Origin: DAOUKH01 sp965207995
Lineage (GTDB): Bacteria > Chloroflexota > Dehalococcoidia > SHYB01
Length of the DNA stretch: 64,000 nucleotides
Reading direction: 5' to 3'
NCBI GenBank assembly: GCA_965207995.1
Contig: OZ242299.1
Span: 2,232,001-2,296,000 of the forward strand
The position numbers were made by a program, and so were the translations under genes. The notes under the pieces were generated by a model. That model was given only the letters and a program-made list of their open reading frames with translations, had not been told where the DNA came from and did no database searches. Shown piece by piece: positions 50,729-59,400 of this stretch; the first letter of the stretch is position 1, and each line of letters opens with the position of its first letter.

Positions 50729-51565
50729 CTAGAGGGCGGTGGTGACCTCGCGGGGCGCGGGCTTGTTGGCGCCGTAGCTCTCCTTCGCCGTGGGGAAGCT
50801 GCCGCTCTTGACGTCGGCGGCGTAGCGGCGCACCGCCTCGGCGATGATCTCGTTGGTGTTGGCGTAGCGGCGGGCGTGCTTGGGGACGAAGTCGTCGAAC
50901 AGCCCGACAATGTCGTGGACCACCTGCACCTGGCCGTCGCAATCGGGGCCGGCCCCGATGCCGATCGTGGGAACGTCGACCCGGTCGGTGAGGGCCTTGG
51001 CGACGTAGACGGGAATCGATTCGAGGACGATGCAGAAGGCGCCGGCCTCCTCCAGCGTCTTGGCGTCGTTGATGAGCTGCACCGCGGCCTTGGGCGTCTT
51101 GCCCTGGACGCGGAAGCCGCCGAGTTGGTTGACGGACTGCGGGGTCAGGCCGAGGTGCCCGACCACGGGGATGCCGGCCTCGACGATGCGGCGGACCGCT
51201 TCGGCGGTGCGCTCGCCGCCTTCGAGCTTCACGGCCTGGCAGCCGCCCTCTTGGACCAGGCGGCCAGCGTTCCGCAGGGCTTCGTCGGTGTTGACCTGGT
51301 ACGACATGAACGGCATGTCGGCGATCACCATGGCCCGCGACGAGCCCCGCACCACGGCCTTCACGTGGTGGAGCATGTCCTCCATCGTGACCGGCGCGGT
51401 GGTGTCGTAGCCCAAGACGACCATGCCGAGGCTGTCGCCGACGAGGATGAGCGGCACGCCCGCCTCGTCGACGATGCGCGCCGTCGGATAGTCGTAGGCG
51501 GTCAACATGACGATCTTCTCGCCCGCCGCCTTCAGCTTCTTCACGTGGTCGATGGTGATTCTCAT
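50729..51565 (-). CDS. panB: Ketopantoate hydroxymethyltransferase PanB
   Basis: A 278-residue enzyme that hydroxymethylates 2-oxoisovalerate with methylene-THF. It has MLTAYDYPTARIVDEAG, LVGDSLGMVVLGYDTT (Mg-binding Asp), ADMPFMSYQ, VKLEGGERT, GHLGLTPQSVNQLGG and the catalytic Glu in IVLESIP. ATG 51565 (MRITIDHVKKL) has GGGAG upstream; the reading to 51634 is rejected. It lies between panD and panC. Confidence 0.96.
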   Translation of the reverse strand: MRITIDHVKKLKAAGEKIVMLTAYDYPTARIVDEAGVPLILVGDSLGMVVLGYDTTAPVTMEDMLHHVKAVVRGSSRAMVIADMPFMSYQVNTDEALRNAGRLVQEGGCQAVKLEGGERTAEAVRRIVEAGIPVVGHLGLTPQSVNQLGGFRVQGKTPKAAVQLINDAKTLEEAGAFCIVLESIPVYVAKALTDRVDVPTIGIGAGPDCDGQVQVVHDIVGLFDDFVPKHARRYANTNEIIAEAVRRYAADVKSGSFPTAKESYGANKPAPREVTTAL

Positions 51566-51617
51566 CGTGTTGCTCCCCGTACGGTCCGCGCTTTCCCAGC
51601 CGTTGCGGTACCGGCGG

Positions 51618-51992
51618 CTATGAAGGGACTCCAACTCTGTCGCGATCGCTGATGCGGGCGATCCGGTTCCTTTCGCCGAAATAGACTAACCGAGGCTTCA
51701 GCCGCCGCGCCGCCGAAGGCTCGACGGTGTGGTAGGCGAGGACGATCACCTTGTCGCCCTCGTTGACCAGACGTGCCGCGGCGCCGTTGATGCAGACGTC
51801 GCCCGGATTCCCTTCGATGCAGTAGGTGACGAGGCGGGCGCCGTTGTCGACGTCGAGCACGTGCACCTGCTCGTAGGGCAGGAGGTCGGCGGCCTTCATG
51901 AGCTCCGGGTCGAGGGTGATGCTGCCCTCGTAGTCCACGTTGGCTTCCGTCACCGTAGCCCCGTGGAGCTTGCTCTTCAGCATCGTCCTCAC
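51618..51992 (-). CDS. panD: Aspartate 1-decarboxylase PanD
   Basis: A 124-residue proenzyme that makes beta-alanine. The self-cleavage site is DYEGSITLD (G23-S24, where Ser becomes the pyruvoyl group). Also present are GDVCINGAAARLV and DKVIVLAYHTV. GTG 51992 is chosen because it gives the RTMLKSKLH start found in other PanD proteins and overlaps the DUF2520 stop (GTGA); ATG 51983 is the alternative. The C-terminal part after AYHTVEP is about 30 residues long. Confidence 0.95.
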   Translation of the reverse strand: MRTMLKSKLHGATVTEANVDYEGSITLDPELMKAADLLPYEQVHVLDVDNGARLVTYCIEGNPGDVCINGAAARLVNEGDKVIVLAYHTVEPSAARRLKPRLVYFGERNRIARISDRDRVGVPS

Positions 51993-52876
51993 GGTTGTGC
52001 CTCCGTCTTGCGCAGCGCGGTCTCCAATGCCCGCGCCGCAGCCTCCTCGATCGATCCGTTGCGCCGGGCGAGGTCCAGTGCCAGCAACCCAAGCTCGCGG
52101 TACGCTCCCTCCAGCGCCGGCGCCCGCGAGCCGATTTCGTCCAAATGGCGGCGCACGACGCCCGCGTCGCCGCGGGCGATGGGGCCGGTCAAGCTGCCCC
52201 GCGCGCCGAGCCGCGCGACATTATCCACCGTCGAGCGGAGCAATGTCATCAGCCCCCGCTCCGCGTCGGCGCGGTCGATGCCGATCTGCTCCCACAGGCC
52301 GGCGGCCTGGTCGAAGAGGGCGGCGACGTAGTTGCATGCCAGGACGCCGCCGACGTGGTAGAGCGCCTTATTTTCCGCGCTGACGACGATAGGACGGCAG
52401 CCCATCGCCTCGGCCATTTCCTGCAGCTCGGTGCGGAGGGCGCCCTCGGCCTCAATGGCGACGGTGACGCCTTCGAGCAGCGCCGCGCCGGAACGCGCTC
52501 CCTCCGTTGCGGCGAAGGTCTGCAGCGGATGGAAGCCTCCCGCCTCGCCGCCCGCGCCGCGCACCGGCGCGAGGATAGACGAAGGAAGGCCGCCGCTGCA
52601 GTGCACGGCTCGGTGGTCGGCGCCCCAGCGGACGCTCGCGGCAACGGGCCCGATGGCGTCATCGGGGGTGGTGACGAAGACCACGTCGCAAGTGTCGGCG
52701 ACGGCCTGCGCGCTGGGCGCCGCGTCGGCCTGGGGAGCGCATTGCTCGGCCACCCGCGCGGCGGAGTCGGCGCTGCGGCTGTAGACCGCGGCGACGGTGT
52801 AACCCGCGCGCGTCAGACCGTCGGCAAGCGCCGACCCGGCCCGTCCCGCGCCGATGAAGCCGATCTTATGCGGCAT
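51989..52876 (-). CDS. Rossmann/DUF2520 dehydrogenase, candidate ketopantoate reductase
   Basis: A 295-residue protein with an N-terminal NAD(P)-binding domain (KIGFIGAGRAGSALADGL, then VVFVTTPDDAIGPV and CSGGLPSSIL) and a helical DUF2520 domain (GGFHPLQTFAA, LYHVGGVLACNYVAALFDQA, SLTGPIARGD). It resembles 6-phosphogluconate-dehydrogenase-like enzymes. It overlaps panD by 4 nt and begins inside the upstream peptidase gene. Since panB, panC and panD are here but no panE, this protein is a good candidate for the ketopantoate reductase step, as proposed for related proteins in other bacteria. ATG 52876 is used; TTG 52885 is possible. Confidence 0.87.
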   Translation of the reverse strand: MPHKIGFIGAGRAGSALADGLTRAGYTVAAVYSRSADSAARVAEQCAPQADAAPSAQAVADTCDVVFVTTPDDAIGPVAASVRWGADHRAVHCSGGLPSSILAPVRGAGGEAGGFHPLQTFAATEGARSGAALLEGVTVAIEAEGALRTELQEMAEAMGCRPIVVSAENKALYHVGGVLACNYVAALFDQAAGLWEQIGIDRADAERGLMTLLRSTVDNVARLGARGSLTGPIARGDAGVVRRHLDEIGSRAPALEGAYRELGLLALDLARRNGSIEEAAARALETALRKTEAQP

Positions 52877-53870
52877 CGTGGTCAACCCAGTCGAGGTCCT
52901 TGATAGCGGGGGTCTTTCCGGTGCTTTCGGCGAGCCGCGCCCCGCGCACGATCGCCTCGGCGACGAGCTTCGCCGCGACCGCGCCGATGCCGGTCACGTC
53001 GTTGCGGCGGCCGCGCCTGCGGCGGGAGCCGTCGGCCTCCTCGCCCGTGGCGAGGGCGAAGACGACGTCGCCGTCCGACATGGTGTGCGCCGGACGCACG
53101 GCCATGGCCACGCCGTCCTGCGCCATGAGCGCGACGCGGTTGACCTCCGCCTTGTTGAGCGCGGCGTTGGTGGCGACGACACCGATGGTGGTGTTCTCGC
53201 CCGCCGTCTTCTTCGTTCGCCCTTTGCGTAGCTCTTCGATGGTGTCCGCGAATCCGCTGTCCTCGTCGTCGCGGGGTCCGGCGACGACGGTCCCGCCCTC
53301 GTCGACGACCTCGCCGAAAGCGTTGACCGCCATCAACGCGCCGACGACCGTGCCGTCGCCCATGACCGCCGAGGCGCTTCCAAGACCGCCCTTGACGGCG
53401 GAGCCGCGCCCGCGGGCCTTGCCCACGCTTGCGCCCGTTCCCGCGCCCACGGAGCCCTGCTCGACCGGGCCGCTGTGTGCGTCGGCGCAGGCCTCGTAGC
53501 CGTGCTCGGCCTGGGGCCGGACGCGTCCGTCGCCGACGCCGAGGTCGTAGAGCACCGCCCCGGCCACGATGGGGACGCGGCGGCGTCCGACGCGGAAGCC
53601 GGCGCCTCGTTCTTCGAGGAACCGGACGATACCGGATGCGGCGTCGAGGCCGAAGGCGCTCCCGCCGCTGAGCACGATCGCCTGCGCCTCTTGCACGAGG
53701 GCGCCGGGGCGGAGGAGGTCGGTCTCGCGGGTGCCGGGGGCTGCGCCGCGGACGTCGACGCCACCGACGGCGCCCTTGGGTGCGAGCACGACGGTGCAGC
53801 CGGTACCGGCGCGTCTGTCCGTCCAATGCCCCACGGAGATACCGGGGACGTCGGTGATGGCGTCATGCAT
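52866..53870 (-). CDS. P1 family peptidase (DmpA-like, N-terminal nucleophile)
   Basis: A 334-residue DmpA/BapA-type aminopeptidase or amidase (family S58). It has DVPGISVGHWTD, GCTVVLAPKGAVGGVDVRG, VLSGGSAFGLDAASG and ARGRGSAVKGGLGSAS, the region where autocleavage exposes a Ser. TTIGVVATNAALNKAEVNRVA and FALATGEE follow. Members cleave D- or beta-amino-acid amides and peptides; one activity is release of beta-alanyl groups. That would fit the following pantothenate genes (beta-alanine supply), but this is inference. The stop overlaps the next gene by 11 nt. Confidence 0.92.
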   Translation of the reverse strand: MHDAITDVPGISVGHWTDRRAGTGCTVVLAPKGAVGGVDVRGAAPGTRETDLLRPGALVQEAQAIVLSGGSAFGLDAASGIVRFLEERGAGFRVGRRRVPIVAGAVLYDLGVGDGRVRPQAEHGYEACADAHSGPVEQGSVGAGTGASVGKARGRGSAVKGGLGSASAVMGDGTVVGALMAVNAFGEVVDEGGTVVAGPRDDEDSGFADTIEELRKGRTKKTAGENTTIGVVATNAALNKAEVNRVALMAQDGVAMAVRPAHTMSDGDVVFALATGEEADGSRRRRGRRNDVTGIGAVAAKLVAEAIVRGARLAESTGKTPAIKDLDWVDHDAA

Positions 53871-54127
53871 CGCGGCGGGGAGCGCGGCCTCGGCTAGGGC
53901 CGCGTCGGAGGGATGAAGAGAACGGCGAATCCGGGGCGCGTAGACGCCGGGGCGTTGGGGCCGGAGGCTCCCAAGAAAAGGGAAGCGCGCTCAGCCGAGC
54001 GCTCGACGGGGCGGAGGATCGGGCCATTGTTCCGTCTCGGTCGTGGGGGGCGATCCAAGCGGCTCTGTATACGTTCTGCGCCTTCGTTCGCTGGCCGCCT
54101 TGGTGGGGTCGGCCGCGAGGCGCAAAC

Positions 54128-54157
54128 ACTATAGCAACGGCGTCAAGGCGCGGACAA
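54128..54157 (-). promoter_or_regulatory. Candidate promoter of the peptidase-pantothenate operon
   Basis: On the minus strand TTGTCC (54157-54152) and TATAGT (54133-54128) are 18 nt apart and read toward the peptidase gene, giving a leader of about 250 nt. The intervening 53871-54127 has no convincing gene. Confidence 0.33.
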
Positions 54158-54203
54158 TTGGCAAGGTGGGGCGCCCCGGCGAGGTGTTCTCGCCTCTTCT
54201 CCC

Positions 54204-54387
54204 CACGGAGACCCTTGCACAACTCCTGCCGATGGTTGGAAAACGGGTGGAGTGGGGTGGTCTTCCCTCTCCCCCTCCGGGGGAGACTTGAGAGAGGGCG
54301 CGCGCCGTCAAACGCGCGAGCGCCCGCAGGGCGCTGATCCCCTCCGGCCTCTTCTCCCGGGAGAAGATTGAGATGAGGGGCCCCCTT
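54204..54387. repeat. Dispersed intergenic repeat, copy R4
   Basis: Starts near ACGGAGACCCTTGCAC and contains GATGGTTGGAAAACGG, GGTGGTCTTCCCTCTCC and TTGAGAGAGGGCGCGCGCC. It ends GAGAAGATTGAGATGAGGGG, the same end as R2. The middle module matches R3. The GGGCG/CGCCC palindrome with CTAC follows at 54412-54428. Confidence 0.83.
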
Positions 54388-54425
54388 GCAACCACCACGG
54401 GTTATCGAAAGGGGGCGGCCCGCCC

Positions 54426-54971
54426 CTACAGCGGCTCGGGTTCGATGAGGCCGTAGTCGCCGCCGGCGCGGCGGTAGACGACGTTGTGGGTGCCGGTATC
54501 GAGGTTCAGGAACAGGTAGAAGCTGTGGCCGAGGAGCTCCATCTCGTCGATGGCTTCTTCGGGCGGCATGGGCTTCATGGCGAAGCGCTTATGGCGCACG
54601 ACAGAGCCCGCCGGCTCGTCGTCCATCGAAAGCTCAGGTGCGAGTACCTCGGCCGCCTTGCCGCCTGAGCGCCGCTTGCTCACCCGCGTCTTGAACCGCC
54701 GGGCCTGACGGCGCAGCGCGTCGGCCGCCGAGTCGATGGCGGTGAAGTGGTCGGTGGACCGCTCTTGGGCGCGGAGGACGACGCCACTCCCGTTGATCGT
54801 CACCTCGACGATGCACCGGTCCGAGGCCGACTTCGTCTTCTCGCGGCGCATCTCGACGCGCGCCGATTGTGCCTTGGGGAGGTAGCGGTCGAGCTTCCCG
54901 ACCTTCAGTTCCGCGTAGTCCTGGAGACGTTCGGGAACGTGGAAATTCTTGCCGGCGATTTGGATGTCCAA
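54426..54971 (-). CDS. hpf: Ribosome hibernation promoting factor, long form
   Basis: A 181-residue HPF of the long type. The N-terminal S30AE domain (about 1-105) has DIQIAGKNFHVPERLQDYAE and VEVTINGSGVVLRAQERSTDHFTAID. A linker follows, then a C-terminal dimerisation domain (about 125-181) with VVRHKRFAMKPMPPEEAIDEME and FYLFLNLDTGTHNVVYRR. It pairs 70S ribosomes into inactive 100S particles under slow growth. It lies 82 nt after the ComF gene on the same strand. Confidence 0.95.
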   Translation of the reverse strand: MDIQIAGKNFHVPERLQDYAELKVGKLDRYLPKAQSARVEMRREKTKSASDRCIVEVTINGSGVVLRAQERSTDHFTAIDSAADALRRQARRFKTRVSKRRSGGKAAEVLAPELSMDDEPAGSVVRHKRFAMKPMPPEEAIDEMELLGHSFYLFLNLDTGTHNVVYRRAGGDYGLIEPEPL

Positions 54972-55053
54972 AGGGCGGTCCTTGGTGTGTTGGGGTGAAG
55001 ATAAATCGTACCCCGCCGCCGGTTAGCGGGCAAGGGATGGAGCCGCCGGCAGG

Positions 55054-55728
55054 CTAGGCGCCGGGGCCGGGCTCGCGGGCGAAGGTGAGCGCCGCGACGT
55101 GGGCCGCTCCGGCGTCGACCAGCGCTTCGGCGCAGGCGGCCAGCGTCGAGCCCGTGGTGCAGACGTCGTCGATGAGGAAGACGTGGGCGCCGTCGGCTTC
55201 GGGCGCGGCTTGGAAGGCCCCGCGCACCGCGGCGGTCCGGTCTTCGACCGACCTCGCCTGCGCCTGCGGCGGGGCGGCCGTGGTCCGGCTCAGCAGGCGG
55301 GCGGCGACCGGGGTTCCCGTGCGGCGGCCCACCTCCTTGGCCAGCAGCTCGGCTTGGTTGTAGCCGCGCTCGCGGAGGCGCGACCGGTGCAGCGGCACGG
55401 GCACGATGACCGATGGCGACGGTGTTTCCTGCGACAAGCGCGCCGCCATGAGCCTGCCCAAGGCCGGGGCCAGGGCCGTGACGCCCTGGTACTTGAGCTG
55501 GTGCACCGCCTTGCGGGCGGCTCCCTCGAAGCGGTAGACGGCGCGGGCTTCGATGCCGGCGCCGATCTCGAACGCGGAGGGCTCCGGCTCGACCGCGGAG
55601 AGGCAGGAGGCGCACATGTAGGCGCCTTCGTCGCCGCACTCGACGCACCGGGGCGTGAAGATGAGGTCGAGCACGCCGTCGCGCACCGATTCGATGCCGT
55701 GTCCGAGTCTTTGCAGAAGCGGGGTCAT
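55054..55728 (-). CDS. ComF family phosphoribosyltransferase
   Basis: A 224-residue ComF-type protein. The N-terminal zinc module has four Cys (CVECGDEGAYMCASC). The phosphoribosyltransferase domain has VIVPVPLHRSRLRERGYNQAELLAKEV and the PRPP loop FLIDDVCTTGSTL. ComF proteins take part in DNA uptake and processing in competent bacteria, but many homologues occur without competence genes, as here. It is divergent from the HAD hydrolase gene with a 51-nt gap. Confidence 0.92.
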   Translation of the reverse strand: MTPLLQRLGHGIESVRDGVLDLIFTPRCVECGDEGAYMCASCLSAVEPEPSAFEIGAGIEARAVYRFEGAARKAVHQLKYQGVTALAPALGRLMAARLSQETPSPSVIVPVPLHRSRLRERGYNQAELLAKEVGRRTGTPVAARLLSRTTAAPPQAQARSVEDRTAAVRGAFQAAPEADGAHVFLIDDVCTTGSTLAACAEALVDAGAAHVAALTFAREPGPGA

Positions 55729-55779
55729 GCTAGAATCACCCGCGCCATTCTAGGCGCCCTCCGGGACTGCTTCAAACCC

Positions 55780-56487
55780 ATGATCAAAGCCGTCTTCTTC
55801 GACGTGTACAACACGCTGGCGCGCTTTCACCCGCCCCGCGAGGAGATCCAGATCGCCGTCGCGAAGGAGTATGGCCTGAACCTCACGCCGCGCGGCATCG
55901 CCGAGGGCTATGCCAAGGCCGACGCCTTCATGACGCAGCAGAACGCGCGGGGGCACATCCAGCGGATGACGCCGGAGGCCCGCCTCGACTTCTTCGCCGA
56001 GTATGAGCGCCTCATCCTCGAAGGCGCGGGCGCCGACGTTCCGGTCGGCTTGGCCAAGGAAATCTGGCAGAAGGTCCGCGCCGTGCCGTCGATCCTGACC
56101 GCCTACGACGACGTGGAGCCGGTGCTCGCCGGGCTCAAGGAGCGCGGGCTGACGGTCGGGCTTATCTCGAACATCTTCCAAGACCTCGACGTCATTGCCG
56201 ACAACATGGGAATCGGGCCGTACGTCGACTGCAAGATCCGGTCGAAAGACGTGGGGGTGTCGAAGCCCCACGCGCCGATCTTCGAGGCGGCCCTGCGGTC
56301 GGCGGCCGTGGCGGCCGCCGAGGCCGTCCACGTCGGCGATCAGTACCACGGCGACGTCGTCGGGGCGCGCAACGTTGGGATGGGGGCGGTGCTCCTCGAC
56401 CGCGAATGGCTCCACGCCAAGCACGACGACGTGCCCCGCATCCGGGGCCTCGACGAGCTGCCCCCGCTCCTCGATTCCTGGAACTAG
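55780..56487 (+). CDS. HAD family hydrolase
   Basis: A 235-residue haloacid-dehalogenase-like phosphatase. Motif I is FFDVYNTLA (D-x-Y-x-T, with Tyr where many phosphatases have a second Asp), motif II is LISN, motif III is the Lys in VGVSKPHAPIF, and motif IV is HVGDQYHGDVVGA. A helical cap lies between about residues 20 and 100. The altered second residue of motif I suggests a dehalogenase-type or atypical phosphatase. ATG 55780 gives the canonical start. Its stop shares a CTAG with the mfd stop on the other strand. Confidence 0.9.
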   Translation: MIKAVFFDVYNTLARFHPPREEIQIAVAKEYGLNLTPRGIAEGYAKADAFMTQQNARGHIQRMTPEARLDFFAEYERLILEGAGADVPVGLAKEIWQKVRAVPSILTAYDDVEPVLAGLKERGLTVGLISNIFQDLDVIADNMGIGPYVDCKIRSKDVGVSKPHAPIFEAALRSAAVAAAEAVHVGDQYHGDVVGARNVGMGAVLLDREWLHAKHDDVPRIRGLDELPPLLDSWN

Positions 56488-59400
56488 GCGGCAGGGCCCG
56501 CCGCGCCGGCCTGGGTCAGCATCCGCTCGAGGACGCCTCGCCAACCCTTGCCGAGGCGCTTGATATCGAGGCGGACGCGGGTGTTGCCGACGCGAACGCC
56601 GTCGCCGTAGGGGCGCTGGACTCCCAGAATGTTCGTCCAGGTGCGTTCGTCGCCGGCGAGCACGACCTCGCCGGACTGCTGCGAGACGCTGATGACGCCG
56701 GCCTTGGTGGCGAGGAGCTTGACCTTCAGCATGAAGAGCAGGTTCTCCGTCTCTTCGGGCAACTCGCCGTACCGGTCGCGCAGCTCGTCGGCGAGGCCGT
56801 CGACCTCGGTCGGCTCGCGGAGCGCGGTCATGCGCTGGTAGAGGGCGAGCCGGGCGGGCAGGTCGGGGACGTAATCGTTGGGCAGGTGGGCCGGCGCGGG
56901 CAGGTCGATGGAGGCTTGGGGGCGCTTCGGCGGGGGCGGTGGCTTGCCCTCGTGGGCCGCGCGCAACTCCTCAACGGACTCGCCGAGGAGCCGCACGTAG
57001 AGGTCGAAGCCCACGGCGGCGATGTGGCCGTGCTGCTCGACGCCGAGAATGTTCCCAGCGCCGCGAATCTCCAGGTCCTTCATCGCGATGCGGAAGCCGG
57101 CGCCAAGCTCCGTCGCCGAGAGGATGGTCTTCAGGCGGCGCTCCGCCGTCTCCTTCAGCTTCTTGTCGGGGTGGAAGAAGAAGTAGGCGTAGGCGCGGTT
57201 GGCCCCCCGGCCGACCCGGCCCCGCAGCTGGTACAGCTGGGCCAGACCCATCCGGTCGGCGTCGTTGACGATCAACGTGTTCACGTTCGGCATGTCCAAG
57301 CCCGATTCGATGATCGTCGTGGTCACGAGCACGTCGGCCTCGCGGCGCTGGAAGGCGAGCATCACGCTTTCGAGCTGCTGCTCCGGCATTTGTCCGTGGG
57401 CTACGAGCACCCGCGCCTCGGGGACGAGCGTCCGCAGCCGTTCGGCGACGATGCCGATGTTGTAGACCCGGTTGTGGACGAGGAAGACCTGCCCTCCCCG
57501 CTCCATCTCGCGCAGCACCGCCTCGCGCATCGTGTCGCCGTCGCTTGGCGAGACATAGGTCTTGATGGGCAGGCGTTCTTCGGGCGGGGTCTCCATGACG
57601 CTCATGTCCCGCACCCCCGCCAGCGACATGTAGAGCGTGCGCGGGATCGGCGTGGCGCTCATCGAGAGGACGTCCACTTCCTTCCGCAGCTGCTTGAGGC
57701 GCTCCTTGTGGCCGACGCCGAAGCGCTGCTCCTCGTCGATGATCACGAGGCCGAGGTCCTTGAAGGCGATGTCTTTCTGGAGCAGCCGGTGGGTGCCGAT
57801 GACGATGTCCACCTCGCCCGACTCCAGTCCCGCCGCGATGACTGCCTGCTCCTTGGTCGAGCGGAAGCGGCTCAGCATCTCGACCTTGACCGGGAACGCC
57901 GCGAGCCGCTCGGTGAAGGTTTCGAAATGCTGGAGCGCGAGCACCGTCGTCGGCACCAGGATCGCGGCCTGGGATCCCTCCATGACGGCCTTGAATGCCG
58001 CCCGCAGCGCCACCTCGGTCTTGCCGTAGCCTACGTCGCCGGTGATGACGCGGTCCATCGGCTTGGGGCTCTCCATGTCTTGCTTGACCTCGTCGATGGC
58101 GCGTTGCTGGTCGGGCGTCTCGACATAAGGGAAGGAGGCCTCGATTTCCTGCTGCCAGGGGGTATCGGCGCCGAAGGCGCGGCCCGAGGCCACCTCCCGC
58201 GAGGCGTAGAGGTCGAGCAGGTCGCGCGCCACCGCCGCCGCCGAGGCCTTGACCCGTGCCTTGACCCGATTCCATTCCTGCGTGCCGAGCCGGGTCAGCG
58301 ACGGCGTCCGTTCCCCCGATCCGAGGTACGGCCCCACGCGGTCGATCTGGTCGACCGGCACGAGCAAGCGGTCGCGTTGCGCGTACTCCAGGACGAGGTA
58401 CTCGCGCTCGCGCTCCGCCGTCTTGCGGAGCATCACGCCGGCGAACCTGCCGATGCCGTGGTCGACGTGGACGACGTAGTCGCCCGGGCTGAGCTCGGAG
58501 AGGAAGGACTGGCGGTGCGCCGCGCGCTTGCGACGGTACCGCCGCTGCTTGGAGAGGCCGAAGATCTCGGAGTCGGTCAGCACGACCGTCCCCTCGGCGT
58601 CGAGCGCCCATCCTTCGGCGAGCGAGCCGTGCACCAGGGCCACCGATCCCGGCGGCGGGAGGTCGGGTAGGCCGTTGGACGGCGCGGCGGCCGTGCCGGC
58701 CTCCTCCAGAAGCTCGCTGAGGCGTGGCGCCTGTTGGCTGACCAGCACGATGCGGCGCCCCTCGGCGCGCATTCGCGGCATGTCGTCGATGAGCGCCCGC
58801 GTCCGGCCCGAATAGCTCGGCGGTGGCGTGAACGGCCACGCCGAGTCCTCGGCGCCGAACGGCTCGAAGGTGAGCGCGGCGCCGCGCTGTGCCGACGATC
58901 CCATCTCATCGAACGAAACGTACGGTGGAGGCAAGTCGTCGGGGAGCTCTCCGCGCGCGGCTAGGCGTTCCCGAAGCTCGACGGCTTGGGCGTGGACTTC
59001 GTCGAGGGCGTCGCGGAGACCGCGAGGGTTGTCGAGCACGACGACGCCGCCCTCGGGCAGGTGCGCCGTGGCCGGGCGCCGCGCGGCCAGCCCTCGGTAG
59101 AAGTCCTGCTCGTCGAACGGCTCGCCGGCGGCGAGCTTGCCCAGGTCGGCCTCGACGCGCTCGCGCCATTCATCATCAAGGTCTGTCGTGTCGAGGCGCG
59201 GGGGAGCGTCGTCTTCGGGCAGGAGCTCCGTGGCGGGGGTGATGGTGACCGATTCCACCGCGTCGAGGGAGCGCTGCGACTCCGGGTCGAAGAAGCGGAT
59301 CGCGTCGATGGTGTCGCCGAAGAGGTCGATCCGCACGGGACGCTCCGACGACGGCGGGAAGATGTCGAGGATGCCGCCCCGGCGGCTGACGTCGCCTGGG

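Noticed and set aside
53863..54222. Possible 119-residue minus-strand gene
   Set aside because: Arg/Pro/Ala-rich composition, no ribosome-binding site or family, and it overlaps a candidate promoter and repeat R4.
54426..54971. Short-form HPF or YfiA
   Set aside because: The C-terminal dimerisation domain is complete, so it is the long form.
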